From Motacilla alba alba (taxonomy: Eukaryota > Chordata > Aves > Passeriformes > Motacillidae), in the NCBI RefSeq assembly GCF_015832195.1, contig NC_052017.1, positions 106,490,929 to 106,554,928 on the forward strand: a stretch of DNA of 64,000 nucleotides, read 5' to 3'. The position numbers and the translations under genes were made by a program. This document shows positions 50,301-64,000 of this stretch, piece by piece. The notes beneath the pieces are model-generated. The model ran no database searches, was not told the DNA's origin, and saw only the letters and a list, made by a program, of their open reading frames with translations. Position 1 is the stretch's first letter, and each line of letters begins with the position of its first letter.

Positions 50301-53300
50301 TTTATACCCCATGCAACTTATCCGTACCAGGCTTTTCTCAGAGCATGGGGTCCTCAAGGGACAGGACAACAGCTGGCCTACAGCCCAGCATGGAAAAGGG
50401 AATCTTCTTTTGACCTTTGACTAGTGGCTTTAAAGCCTCTTTATACGATGAATTCACTGTCAATATACTTTTGTTTTGATTTAGTGACGGAAATAAACTG
50501 ATTATTCCCCTTTTCCACCAGTATTATGTCTGTGTCATCATGAATTTGGAAATTCCCTTTCAGGTATTTATGTAGCAAAAACCCCAGTACCAATGGTCTG
50601 TCTTCTTGGATTTTCTCTTCTCAATTGAGTTATCTCAGCTGGGTTGACACAAACCCAATTTAAGCAACTTTAGAATTGTGTGAGTTCAAAGGAAGCCCAC
50701 AGAGGGTGTAAACACACTGTTAAACAGTGTCAGAGCCCTGCTCAGGCTGTCACCTGGACCCACCTTTCTGTTGCTGTTGAATTTTAAGTTACACTAACTT
50801 GTAAAGCAGCATTCGAGTAGAAGGGAATAAATTCATAGGTCATATGAAAGAAGAGTACTGGGATAAAAAAATATTGCAATGTTTACTGCCAGACTCCATC
50901 ACCTCCTTTATCAGCATGGTTTAATTCATACCAAGAAAAAAAAAAAGTAGAAAATGTGGCAGAATAGTTAAAAATAAAGGAAGTCCTTTATGCAAAACCA
51001 CTTGCATGTACTAAAGGTTGCCACTGTATCTGTCTTCAAACAAAACTGGGGGAAAAGCCTCAAGATACTGTCAGGACTTTCATTTGAGGTTTAAAGCCAG
51101 AGGCCATAGAGGACCTTTCAGGTCTCTTTGCAGTCTGCACCTGCATTTTGCTGCATTTTAAGTTATAGAGAGTAAAGATTGGAAAAGAAGAAAACCTGAA
51201 ATGATTCAGAGAAAACAAAAAGAAAATTGATAAAATTTAGTGAAAAAGACTGGATATATTGGATGTACCTCTCTTTTTCCAGCATTAGGTAATAAAACAG
51301 ATGAAAAATACCTTCTAGCATGTGGTAAGCATCAGTATTTTGTAAGGGTTTAGCACTAAAAACACCCCAACAAACCACTTCTGCAACTGTTGAGAATGCT
51401 TACCCGCAAAGCTTTTTTTTTTGTCCAGCCCTGAATTGTACTATGCTTTAAATAGCCTTGCTTTTTCTATCTATGAAAGGTTAAGCTGGGCTTGAATCAA
51501 AGTTTTCTTATTTGAAGATCAAGGCTAAAACTCAATTTCTTTTTACAGAACAAAATGTATCATCAAATAAATTAAAATATTAAAAAAAAATCCTAGACTC
51601 AGGACTTTGTACATTCATGAATTATACAACTCCAAGCAGGTAGTTATTTGCTAGTAAAGACCTTGATTTAGTAGAAATGAGCATTGTTAAAATAAGCAAG
51701 AGAAAAATTACAAGCTCTTCCTTTGCCTTGCACAAAACAAGGTCACATTTGCAATTTGCAAGGCTTGATCTCTCCCTTAGCAATCTTGGCAAATGTTTAT
51801 CGAGTTATTCTGAGTAATTTCCTTCAAGTTATGAGTGTGTCACTTGGTCTGTTATGGACCTGTTCCTTCCGTTTACTCTGCTGTTTACCTGTGAATTGTC
51901 ACACTTGTTCTTGCAGATCAGTGTCAAAAGAAAAAAAAAATATAGCGGTGTTTAAAATCAAAGCTTCAGTGTGGAAGGATATAAAGTGTGAAATCCAGAC
52001 CCATTGCTTTCATTCTGGCTTTAGTGATCATAGAAACCTGCTGTAGGGCAGGACTAATCTGCCAGAAAATTATTATTGAGCCCTGGTAACTCAGATATAT
52101 GTGCAGACTTGAAAACGTTGTTCTTTGTGCCAACTCCAGGTCCTACCAGAACCTCACATGGTATCCTCCACCTGGCTCAGAAATACACCGAGTTCCACCC
52201 TAAAGAGGAGGAAGTTTGTTAATTCCCAAGCAGCTGTGAACAATTTAATCTCTTTGCAAACACCCCAGCATCCTATTCCAATTGAGAGTTTCTTGGGGGA
52301 TGGAGAGTTTGAAGAGCTGGTGAGAGATAACAGGGTCTTTCTTTCAAGGCCATTTCTATGGATTTGGCCTCAACAGTAGCATCTTGATGACGGGGTTGCC
52401 AAATCTCAGAGCCTCACGATACTTGTTTGGAGTTTCCTCCTCCATATGCTGGAACTGAGAGGTTTAAAATTAGTCTTTGGCAGACAACTTTGAAAGCTTG
52501 AATTACTTCTCTGTAAATACTTGGAAATCAGGAGGCAAGCTACAGTTTTGCAATTTTAGGAAGAAGAAATCCCTGTATTTTAAGATACGATTAAGATTTT
52601 ATTCTGAACACTGGTGGCTGGAACTCCTGGGATTTCCCACATAAAATTGCCTCTGAGAATTGAGCTGATAACTTGAATTGGTTTTCTGGACAAGTCTCTA
52701 AATTACTGACTTCTTTGCCTCACATAATTTCTTAATCAAGAAATCACCATCCAAATCCTACACACAAGCCATTTTTGCTACCTCTTTGGCAATATGTGTA
52801 GAAGAGTCAGAGAATCACAAAGAACTACTTCAAGAAATTCATACCCAGATTTCTTTAAGTTCTCAGAACCAAGAACTTTTTTTTGTTCTGATTATCAGAA
52901 GGTCTCTGCACTCAGAAATGGTTGTATAGGTATTTAAGCCAGCTGTACTTTTAAACAGGCTCGCACCTGATACGGTTTCCATGGGAGCTGCTTGGTCCTT
53001 AGCCATTTGCAAACATGGCTGCTTATGTAGATAATTAAATTAGAGTTGGTGAACACAGTGTTCTTCTGAACAGCTGACCTTCGGTCTTTCTGGCACACAG
53101 TAGTAGAGTGAAGGGAAATACATTCTTTCTATAATTTACATTTTCTGTACCACATTTTCCTTTTCCTTAAGACTAGCTAGATATGACTTTCTGGATACTT
53201 TACCAATATCTCCTACTACTTCAGCAGTTACCCTTGGATCGTTCTGTACAACTCCAGACAGAGCATTTAATCATCTTAGTTCCTCTATTGTCACTGGAGT

Positions 53301-56300
53301 TTCCAAATTTTCAAGCTTTTCTTTTGTCCAGCAAGATATATTGGGCTTGGCTTACATGAAAATGTTTCATAATATTCTCTAAAAACCAGTTTTATTCAAT
53401 CAGAAAGTAGTGGAGTTTAAGTACTTAGGAATGTCAGTCATATCTATAGTGTAGAGGCAGAATTATAGGAGCTTTGTTTGTAAAGCTAAATGGATCAAAG
53501 TATCTGGAACAATTTTAAACGTTTTTTGGGGTAGGCACTGTATTTCAAAGGAAGTTGTAGAAGCATTTTTTGCTTCAAATGAGTTTGTCAGATCTCAAAT
53601 AGGATTTTGGCTACTGAATTCCAGTTTGGCCACTAGTTTCACCACCTAGGCTAATTAGGGATGGGTAGAGAGAACCCTACATGCAGCTGAATAAACTGGA
53701 AAAATCCTGATGTCCTACTGAGGTCAGCAGCACTGAGTAGCATCCACAGACAGAAAATCTGCTGGAACCTGCCTGCTTTGCTTCCTGGCTTAGATCACAT
53801 CCAAACTCATACAGGAAAACGATCCTGAAGCTATATCATGCCAGAGGCACATGGTGGGATGCTCATGGGCCAGCCTGTCTACCCAAGACTTGTATAATCA
53901 TTCTCACTTAACTGGGGTTGCTGAAATTTTGTTGTATGGAAGATACAAACCCAGAGGCCTTTTGGCTGCTCAACAGAATGAGTTTGACCCTTGCAGGGGT
54001 ACCTGTCTGCCTGGCTCTTAAGCTCCATGAAGTCCCAGAAGCCTGGTACTATTCTAGGAAGTCATGTTGAGAATCCCAGCTCCCTGCAGTAGTACCAGAC
54101 ACACACAGAAGCTACAAACCACCTCCACGTTGGGGAATTTTGCCAGATCTTCATTTCTTTATACTTTCTGTCCATGAACTCTGAGCTTTCATGAAGCTTC
54201 TCTCTAGTACCATGGACAAATGCCACTACGTCCCTTCTCTGTGCTACTCAAAAGCCCACCTGAGGCATAGGCTGCTGAATTCTGGCTTTATTCATGCTCT
54301 CTGAAGGACTGCTCCATCTCTTAAGCTTTCTCTAGAGCTGGGTGACTGTCGATAAAACAACAAATATACATAAGTCAAATACTTTTTCAATATTTTTGGT
54401 TAAATTAGTGGAGTAATATCTGAAAGCCCTTAGTGTTTTATCTGCTGGTCAACAGAACAATTTTGGTATTAAGAAATTAGAAAGGTTTTCATCATTTAAA
54501 AGCTTCAGAAATGTAAAGCAACATTTTCCAGCTTAATTTGAACATAAGAATTGTGGTATTTTTATTAGACAAGACTCATCCACACAATACATCAGTAATA
54601 ATATATTTTTTAATGAAAGGTGGCAAATACTGGCCCTAGTTTCTCAAAGTTCTATGCATAAATGATTATTTTAATAGGCAATAGGCATGCTATCACTTGC
54701 CTGTATGAAAATTTATCCTTCATTTAAATGTCAGAGAGAGAATCGTTCCTCTCAATTTCTTCTGCTTTGCAGAATGGACATGAAACAAACAGAAAATGTT
54801 GTGAATGTTCTACAACTTCAACTGGAGTAAAAAAAATAAGCCAAAGCAAAAAACCACTTCAGCTGAAAACCGACTAATATAAATAAGGAAGCAATCAAAA
54901 ACAGTTAATAAAACTTCTGGCTTTGATGACACAATTGTTTTACACAGTGCTAAAAGAGTGTATCTCTCAAGTGTGTGTAAAATGTTGCCAAATCACAGAA
55001 TAGTATGCAGAAATGGGCAGGGATTTTATTGTATTGGTATAACCAGTTTGAAGACACTTGGCTGGATAATGAAGACCAAACTTTTATCATGTGGAAATTA
55101 CCTAATGCTTATAAAGAACCTATTACCTAATCCTGCAAAGTACTTCAAGAAACACTCCAAAAGCAAGAAAAGAGAATCTAAGACCACTGGTTGCACCTGT
55201 CTCTTTGCATCCAGCCATGAAGAACATCCTTCTGTTCTGGGCTGACACTGCCTGGGTTGACTCTGTTGAATCTGCCAACAGAATAAGGCTTAGCAAATAG
55301 ACTGGGGAAAGGAGAATTCTGTCTCAGCTGTTTGCAGTCATCTGAGAGCTTCTGGTGATCCATGCCACTCTGTTTGTGCTCGCTGCAAAATGCATACACC
55401 TTGGGGGAAAATATTAGTAATCTGGGCACAAGAGCTAAAAACTTTCCGGTAGAATAATCTGAATCACATATTTGGCTTGGTTTCCTCATGGAGGAAATAG
55501 AAAGTCCCCTTGCTCTGTGAAATCAACCATCATTCAACTAACTATTATATTTTTAAAGGACATTCTCAGTAAACTGCAAGGATGCCAAGACTGCTGCTGT
55601 GCCCTAATGATATATGTGAGACCTTAATGTTGATACAGAGCTCAGGGTCATGAAGATTTTCTAGGGGAGAGAAAGAACTCTAGAAAATCTACCACCACAT
55701 TAGTAAAATTGGCAGTGTTGAGGGGAACTTTTCTTGGACTCATGACAACCATTCTGACCCATTATAACTTCAAAGTCATAACAGAGAGAAGTAAAATTTC
55801 ACCACGGACATTCCTCTTGAGTAAAGGCCTCCCCCTGCCAAAAAAACCACCCCAACCAAACCCCACAGAAATCCAGACCAAACAGAGGGCTCTTTCCTCC
55901 ATTAGCATCCTGTCTTGTTCCTTTTGAACCACTGCCACTGCTGTATCACAGAAGATTTGATACTGGGATATCAGGGCTGGGCTGGGTTAACCAAGATGGA
56001 ACAACAGTGAATAACAGGAAAAGGTGAGGGGCTGGAGTTGTACTACCAAAGGACATTAAATAGTTCTGAAATTACTCCCACTCAGGTTGTACTTTTCTCT
56101 AACAATTCCTGTGTGCCCTCCAAGTTTGTTGGCAGTTAGCCAAATCTTTAGAGCCCTAAAGCCACCCTATTGTCAAACTGTCTCCTGAAAAACTGAAATT
56201 TTGCTGAGAGGAGCATTTAACAGAGGAAGATGTGGTCTGGTTGCCTGCAGTTCTTCCCATCAGCAGACCCAGTGGATAGAAAGAGTCACTGTAGGAGCAC

Positions 56301-59300
56301 TCCTGCAGCCCTGTAGATGATCCATTTATGTTCCTTTGGCACATGCAGGCATATTCATGAGCTCGATATCCAAGAGAGGTCAATTATTCTCAGCAGCAAA
56401 ACTAAATTTGACCTCTTGTCCTACTAAAGGGCAGGAGTGGACGAGGTTCAGGGCAAGAGCATATTTGACACAAAAAAGGGAGGGGACAGATGTAACAGAG
56501 GCATAAAAGGATGCTGCAGAACCAGATTTCCTTCATCCCACAGCTGACAAGAGGTGGGATTTGCCTCTTTTCCCACCCAGCAGTGACTCTGTCTTGGTGA
56601 AGGCAACAGCAGGAGCAAGTCTCATCTTCTAGGGCTCTGGCATAGATGACTTTAGACTTGGGACCAGAGCTGATTTGTTCCTCAAGGCAACCTGCTACCT
56701 TCAGCAGCTTCTGTGTTGCTGGAGCCTCAGGTCACCTCTGTTCAAAACCTTCAGCGACCTTCTCTCAAGACAAACTCCTGCAGTCACAGGTGAAGCCTAA
56801 GTAAATTTGCTGTGCCTGTAGAGGCAAGAGAGGATTTCTCCTAGGACACCTGGTAAGGACTCCTAACAGTGGTGCCAAGCAGCACATATTTTGCAGTTAC
56901 CTGCAAGACAGGACCACTTCACCCCAAAGGTGGCTGAAAGTGAACAAAAAGTTGCGTTTTAAGGCACACCAAGGGTTCTCTCATTTGCCATTTTCACAAC
57001 TCTCAAAGGGGTACAAAATGTAATCGTTTCTCTTTGTTCACTCCAGCTGAAAGAAACTAGAAATTTCATTTTGATGCCACTGTCAACAGTCTAGTCCTGA
57101 GTTGGTAAATCTGGCTGATAATTATCCTTGACCTGAGAATATTCTTTCTTAGTCTTCTAAGATTAACTCCTCAGTTTTCCCCCTCTTCCTTGTGCATCAC
57201 ACCCAGGTAACTGAAATGCTACACATCAGTCCCAGCTTGGACAGTGCTTCCCCTCCTCATTCATCCTCTGCTCTCTCCAAATCACGCCATGCTTTCTCCC
57301 ATGCCCTCTCATTCACCACCTGTTCTTCCTTTGGGAATGAGCAAATTGGGGACTGTGGGACTTTATATACCCATCTGCCTTAACTGTTTCCTACATTTCT
57401 GCTAGGAGAGATTGGAAAGATGAAAGGCAGGGGAAAATGGTGCAGAAAATACACTGAGCTGATATGTGTAGCTACACTGAACATGCCTTCTACAGTCTCC
57501 TCCTTCTGCTTTATCTCTTCTCCTTTGCAATCCTGTGGAAAACAGGAGGAAATAAAACACTGCATGGCTGTCAGCTTCAAAGCAGGAGAAAAGAAAAACC
57601 CCTTCCTCTCTGAGCTGTGATTATGTCTCATGATAGATGACTTCCCACACTTCTCTGGAAGAATCCCTGGCTGCTCTCTTGTTCCTATGGGGCCACACAA
57701 ACAGCTGAACAATCAGCAGTAATATCTGTGGGAAAGACAGGATGATTCTACCCCTCTTTTTTCAAGTTTCTTCATTTTTCTATAACCTTGCCTGCCTCCT
57801 CAGGAGGTTCCAGCTCCTCACCTTGGCACATGGTGCCCAACAATTGTATTGTGCTACTCAAGATGGCACCAAGCACTGCAGTCCTGCCAGGACTGTTGTC
57901 CCTAGCTGTCCCTAGCCATGTGTGGGAGAATCTCTCTGCTTTCAGCCACGTGTCCTTGCTGGTGTTTGGGTAAAACACTGCCCAGCTCTTGCTAATCTCT
58001 ACTATTCATGATGACGTGATGTTCCAAAACAAAGCATGAAGAAAGAGATGAAACCTGGATTATTTTTTACACAGTGTGTTTGGGAGTAGTCACTTAACTT
58101 CTGGGTTTGAGTTTTCAGACTGCAATAATTTTCAAGTCCTGTTCTACCTTTCCCTTCTCTTACTGCCTTATCTGTTTATCCTCCACCTCAAACATAAAGG
58201 CTAAGTATCCTTCATCCCAAACATAAGGGATGATTGTTTTTCCCCTTTTAAATCCGGGAATCTCTTTAATCCTAGATGTGAGACAATGGGAAACATACTA
58301 GGAGGTGAGAGGAAAGGCTTGGCAACACAAGAGAGAATGCACTAAACCAGTCATTTATTTTCCAATCATTAAACTCCACACCCTAGAGTTACTGGTCTTT
58401 ATGGCAACCTGGTCAAATAGAAAAAGACACAGAAGGGCAGAGGAGAAAGGTCCTATGTTTCCAAACTGATGCATGGACAAGGTGCCAAATGATTGCATTT
58501 CATTCATTTGCCACAAACTGGGTTAGCTTTGAGCTTGAAGGAGAGAGAATAGCAGGTTTTTAAGTACTGCTTCTGGGTCTGGCATCAACATTTCTGTTGC
58601 CATAATGAGTCAGACATCAGAGGCAATACACATGAAAGGATGCAGGCCAATGCCTAGGCAAAAAGAAGTGGGAAAGCAGAACTGAAAAATAAATGCACGC
58701 GTCAGGAAGAAGGACTCCATCCTCACGAAACTTCTGAAATTATATCCTCAATTTCCTTTATTTCATCAAATAAATTCACTTTAAAATAAACCCACTACCA
58801 CCACCATCACCAACACAAAAACCCCTCCAGAATTCTGGGCAAAGTTAATTTGCCAGAGGCAGAGTTTGTTCTGTTAATGGCCATTTGCCATGTACCAATG
58901 CCACAGTCCCCAAATGCTCTTGCACATTTCCCATCAGGCAAACACACATACGATTAAGAACATTTGAGCAGTCATCCTTAGAACTGTGAAAAACATTAAT
59001 CCTTAAATGAAGGGAAATCAGTCTTCTGAGCCACAGAAACCACGGCCTCAGATGCTCCTTCCCTTTGCCTTTAGTGAGGGCTCTTGAAGGGCTGTTGGAT
59101 TATTAGGGGTAGATAACTGGCTCTGGGAACAGACTATAGGGTGGAAAGTGCATTGATAGAAAACATTTCAAGCTCTGATTTGCACCCTTACTTGGGGGCT
59201 TCACTGGGAACTCAGAGCGGTCTAGAGACACATATTTGGCACTTTTCAGCTGTCAAGTAGCTTCCTCAATTGCTCTCTTATGCCTCACATTTCCATTGTC

Positions 59301-62300
59301 TTTTCTTCCTCCTTTCTTTTTTCAGACCATCCCTTCTTCTCTGACTCCTCCTTCAACTTGTATCATCATTATCTGGAGAGTTGATATGCGTTGCTTGGTG
59401 CTCTTCTTTACTATTCCTTGCTCTCTCTAACACTTTTTCAAACATAATCATCATAAAGACAATATTTATTCCAAGAAGTTTCAGTGATCTGCTAATTAAC
59501 TAGTACAAAACAATCAACTAGAAAACTCTAGAAGATCTCCCATGTCCCTTCCTGTCCTCTGTTACTAGGCTTCCTTTACTATATCAGGATTTGTCTGTTG
59601 ACAGTTCTACTAACGTGACTGATTAATGGGGAAGTTTTCATTTTATTTTGACCAACAATTGTACTGATAGAGTCTCATCACTTTTAGCACAGTTGCACTG
59701 ATGTGAAAAAACAAGCAGGCATCACCTCCTTGATCTTGGTTAGATGACAGAAGCTGCTTTCCATCTTGGGAATCAGAGCTGCAAAATTTTGTCTTGCAAA
59801 ATTATGCAACATGAAAAGCCTCTACTAAAGCACACAGAATTCAATAACCACGTATATAACCTTCTGATACCTCCATTGCTACAGGGTTAGATGGTGTTGA
59901 TGCAACACAAGCCAAAATGGTGAGGTCACTGCTCCAATAGGAACACAGTAATGAGGTCCAATATCCACAAAGAACTTGCACTCACATGTCATTGTTCTGG
60001 AGTCGGTTAATGATTAACATGGATTAGCTCCTTGTGCCTTATGGACATAATATCAGGGTTTCTCAAATTGTAGGGTTACACAGAGACACTGTAGGGATTT
60101 TGGAACAGATTCTATTCTTTAGTGTTGGAAAACAAAGATCTTACAGAATATTAAAAACATGTTGAATTCCAGACTCTGCCGCCAAGAATCACCCACCATT
60201 TTACATGTAGTGCCTTGGTATTTCAGGCCATGCCTGCCTTGTGTGATCCCACGCATGTGCTGAAAATAAAGAGGACGTGATAAGGCAGCAGAAACATGAT
60301 TAAGCTTTGATCTGAAAAGGGAACCTGACTCTCTTATGCTGCTGAGAGTTTGTGGGCACCAAAGAGAATATGGTAAGTCTGCTCAGCAAACTAGATGTGT
60401 GACATTAATACAAGTTACCCAACGCTAGAGCCTTCCATACAGCCACGGCTAAAATAAATCTGTTTCCCCACTAATTAGCTTAAAGCCAGCATAGCTATGT
60501 TGCTTTTCCTACTGCCACATTTTCTTTTGCACTTAATGATCTAATCACATCCTCCTTTTTCTACAGGGCCTTTGCCTCATTCAGTGCCCAGGATGGATGC
60601 GACTCATTGAATAGGCATCTGTAGTCCGACAGTTTGTCTCAGATTTGCCTGGAGCTGAAGATACATCCTTTGATTACATCCCTGGCTCTGCTGCAAAGTT
60701 TCTGTGTTAGGGTACTGGACTAGTAACTTAAACCAAACAAAGTGGGCACAAAAACCCTCTACTTTTTTTGCTGTGGGTGTCTGACTGTAATGACTTGAGA
60801 TCTTATTTGTGAAAGAGCTAAGTGCTCATTACATGTAACTGGGGCAGAATGCTGCAAAATGCTAAATACTCTGAAAAAGAGAGACAATCAGAGGTTCAAA
60901 ATTAAAATTAGTAAAACAGTGTCATCCATGATCTCCCTGGACTCCCCTTCCTGTATCCAAAATACTTCTTCCAGCATAGGGACAGTGTGATAGAAACAAG
61001 TACATATCTGGGAAATGGTAGTTTTGAGGTCTCAAATCCCCATTAGGACAAAAGGAAAACCATTCTCAGGTCTGAAGGGCGAATGTCTGTCTCATACAGG
61101 TTCCAGGTGTTTAGGCTCTCCTATGTAGATGCTCAAATCAGCAGACTTTTGGTACTTCTAGATCATTTGTCCATTCAGTTTAACCAAGAAGGCTTTGCCC
61201 TTTGTGATTTAATCAAAACTGAAAAATTCCTGCAAAAAAACTTCAGTTTTGACAGACCTTTTCTTGTCAGACAACTGTTTTGTACATATTTCCTGTCTGA
61301 ACTGCTGAGACTATGGCAGGGCTCTGGGACGAGTGTGCCAGTCCCACTGTACAAGTTTTTGTTTGCAAGAGTTGTTGCTCTGGGAGAAGTCAAACTAGGC
61401 TTGCAAAGGCATGTCTGGAGTTCATCTGAACTCAGCTGTATCAACTACAGATGCTCTACAGTTCCAGGGGAGCTCTTCTGGCTCAGGTATCATCCCAAGC
61501 TACAGACACAGAGAGTGACCAATTGGTAAGCCCAGTAACTGTGGGCCATCCATCCAAACTCAAGGCCCTCAGGTTTGCCCAGAAGGTTTCATTGCTTCAG
61601 GCTTAAAGTGGTCAATGGATACGACATTACATAAACCCTTTGAATGAAGCTGGCACCTGTGTAAATGTCAAAGCTTCATACCTTCTTCACATACATACAT
61701 CCCCGTCCACACCACATCTGAATCTCTTCATCTTTAAGGAGAAGACTTTAAGTGTCTCAGAAGAGAGATCACCTGTCCTTCAAGGCTGATGTCCAAGGGC
61801 AGCAAGGAGCCTCCTAAGCAGCCCTATTACTAGGCACTACAAAGCAGATGTAACCAAAGCTGTTCCAAGGAGAGGAGACACTCATCTCATCCCTCCTGGA
61901 CTCCAGACAGGTATTTCTATCTCCTTTTCCAGAAAACCTTCCCACTTTCAGAAGACAACAAAATTTAGGCAAGACTACTAAAAGAGATGGAAAGATTTCC
62001 GGGGACTGTGGCAGCAGCTACAGCCTTTGCTGTCTGGGTTCTGTGCACATCACCTCTAACAGGGATCAGTGCAACCCGGCATTTCAATAATATTACTGTG
62101 GGAGCAGTTCTTTTCTGCAGCATGCTACAGTTTCTTGTGCAGCATCAAATTTGGGATCATTTTGACATCTGGTCTGTGGCACTCATCCATCTGTTGTAAC
62201 TGAGTAGGTGTTGGGTGGGGTTGACAGGAGAGACTTGTTTAAGTGCTTGTTTTCATTCTGTAGAGGAATGGCAGAGCCAGCTCAGTAATTAATTAAATAC

Positions 62301-62302
62301 TC

Positions 62303-62307
<5 letters not shown>

Positions 62308-62333
<26 letters not shown>
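62308..62333 (+). repeat. Poly(A) tract, 26 bases
   Basis: A pure run of 26 A residues follows TCATCTT, with GTGTGTG immediately after. No element body was recognised on its 5' side. Confidence 0.85.
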
Positions 62334-62469
62334 GTGTGTGCTAATATTTTAAAGAAATGGTGAATAAGGCAGCTGCCATCTCTCACTGCTGAAATTTGGG
62401 GACATTGTTCCATTGTTCACATTTCTGCTTGGTTCCATTTGTTTTAGGACACCTTCCTCATTGGGCTGG

Positions 62470-62580
62470 CACTCTGATTTCTATTCCTGACTCAGCCAAT
62501 TGCCTCCTGGCTGAATTTGGATAGGTCACTCCATCTTTTGTGCAGCAGTTTCCCTCTCTGGAAAATGCATTCAAAGTAAA
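62470..62580 (+). repeat. Degenerate ancient repeat, L3/MIR-like core
   Basis: The line-up CTGATTTCTATTCCTGACTC, then GGATAGGTCACTCCATCTTTTG, GCAGTTTCCCTCTCTGGAAAATG follows the familiar amniote core 'ttcctggctctgcc ... caagtcactt ... ctcagtttccc.atctgtaaaatg'. It is in the opposite orientation to the copy near 5415. It is diverged but the order and spacing are right. Confidence 0.55.
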
Positions 62581-64000
62581 ACACCTCTTTTTTATAAACT
62601 TTGAAGTCTGCTGATAAAAAATGCAACAGGATAGGGGCCAATATCATTACTACCATTATATTAATTTGTGGTTTTTCTATTCAAATAATCATAATTTTTA
62701 CTATGACTTTGCTGTCATCTGCTCATAGCAAAAGAAAGGTTCTTAGCACAGTGAAAACAAATCCACAACTTCTATGGCTGACTCTCTGTGTCTTTTGGGA
62801 ACTTGTTTCTCTCATTTCACTCAGAACAGAGCACAAAAATACATCTCCTCATTTAACTGTCTGCTCATAATCTTCCCACCATTCACAAATGCATGGTGCA
62901 CTGAGCAACCATGTCCTTCCCTGTGAGTGACTAGGGAAGGTTCCACCTGCTCTGTTTTAACTTCTGGACAGACCTTGGTATTCATTTCTTTGCCTTAGGA
63001 CAGTGACTCCTGCTGTTCTTTTTGCCAGTCTACTGGGATGTAGTTGCGCTTTCTATTTAGCAACCAGTTTTACTCTGCTCTGTGATCAGCTTATGGATTG
63101 AAGAAGTTATTGATAACACTTGAAAATGCCTTCAGTAGAAGATCTAGTTGCAAATGTACTAGATAACCGAGGGAACAGGGGAACTCCCAATGCATAGCTA
63201 AATATAGCAATTTTTGTCCAGCATGTCTAATCCTGGGAGGTTCTGACCACCTCCACGAAATCCTGGCACAGGCAGGGATGCTCAGAGCAGCTTGCAAATT
63301 GCTGTTTTGTGACTGCAGATATGAATGCCACATTCTTTAATCCCAGAATATATAAAGATGTGCACCAAGCTGTGGAGATTACATACTCTGTGCTTGTGAA
63401 CAGAAAACTGTGAGATGTGGCTTTTCGCTTTCCTCCTTCCCCTTCTCCTGTACACACAGCAAGAGGTGTTAGCCCAGGAGTCTCTGTAAGCGAGCGTGTG
63501 GGAAGGCATTGGATATTGAATGTTTTGTGTTTTCTGGTGGCCTCTAAAGCCTGGAATCTCGGTGCTCTCAGAGCTTAGCAACTTTGCACCCAAGACTATC
63601 AGTCCTCTTATAAAAAACAAAAGTCAAATCCTGGGCTTCCAAATGTAGTTTATTCTAAAATACTCTGCAAGAGAAGATCAGAAGCATCCACTGGGGACAC
63701 TGATTAAGAAGAACAAAACACAATATCTTTTTTTTATTTTTTGTTTTGTTTTGTTTTAGATAATAAAAAAAAATCAGTGTTGGTAATATCACCCTGAAGG
63801 TATCTACCATTTTACCTGTAATGTTACTCTCTGCCAGGGAAAGGAGGAGGAATTAAATGGATTTTATTTGTATATCAGGTTAGGCAGAGAGGTTTCATAT
63901 GATTATTTCTTAGCTTGCAGACTAAAGCATGTACTGTGTGTTGGAACTAAATTCCGTTTCTCTACTGTGATTTGTGTCATAAGTTTCTTCTCTAAATTAT

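Larger units (their letters stand above)
46351..64000. other. 5' flanking / intergenic DNA with no recognised gene
   Basis: Upstream of the KCTD1 promoter island the sequence returns to AT-rich composition. I read the translations on both strands and found no recognisable domain. In particular there is nothing resembling AQP4, which lies upstream of KCTD1 in mammals. The longest frames (172 codons at 49023, 148 at 61083) look like chance. Other content is small inverted repeats at 46787 and 47359, poly(A)/poly(T) runs, and a probable ancient repeat at about 62470-62580. An untranslated lncRNA cannot be excluded. Confidence 0.7.

Noticed and set aside
58080..58140. Another possible L3/MIR-like fragment (AGTCACTTAACTTCTGGGTTTGAGTTTTC)
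   Set aside because: The resemblance covers one short block only, without the expected neighbours in order, so it is too weak to annotate.
61083..61529. 148-codon plus-strand frame, and a 70-codon hydrophobic frame at 61987
   Set aside because: Neither matches a family I recognise. No exon signals fit them, so I do not call genes.

Overview
The window looks like vertebrate nuclear DNA. It is intron-dominated and AT-leaning, with two CpG-rich islands, GT-AG splice signals and no bacterial-style gene packing. Protein content together with the scarcity of recognisable repeats (no Alu, B1 or L1 copies, only a few worn ancient fragments) makes a bird or other sauropsid most likely. That taxonomic call is an inference, not a direct observation.

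The only gene I can support is KCTD1, on the minus strand and running off the left edge. Its long-isoform first coding exon is at 42729-44579 (617 codons). It encodes a glycine- and glutamate-rich N-terminus, a DUF3504 domain (a Crypton tyrosine-recombinase fold recruited to host use), and a His/Ala/Pro-rich linker. It ends in a strong donor in phase 0. After a 31,728-bp intron, exon 2 (10822-11000) adds five bridging residues. It then supplies the start codon of the classic short KCTD1 isoform and the beginning of the BTB/T1 domain. The remaining exons (most of the BTB domain and the C-terminal KCTD half) lie beyond position 1.

Layout, left to right. 1-10821: KCTD1 intron, with a cluster of small perfect hairpins at 7594-7758, a PBX-MEIS-like site near 2304 and an ancient repeat at about 5415-5595. 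10822-11000: exon 2. About 11590-12200: second CpG island, the probable promoter of the short isoform. 11001-42728: large intron, holding a 130-bp near-perfect palindrome at 40283-40411, a 47-base poly(A) tract and other inverted repeats. 42729-44579: coding exon 1. 44580-46350: CpG-island promoter with NRF1, CCAAT and Sp1 motifs and two strong minus-strand splice donors. 46351-64000: 5' flanking DNA with no gene I can recognise.

The two CpG islands and the phase-0 junction imply one locus making two proteins. One is a BTB-only KCTD1 from the internal promoter. The other is a fusion carrying a domesticated, apparently catalytically dead recombinase domain in front of the same BTB domain. The items most worth a second look are that fusion exon, the palindrome at 40283-40411 and the hairpin cluster at 7594-7758.
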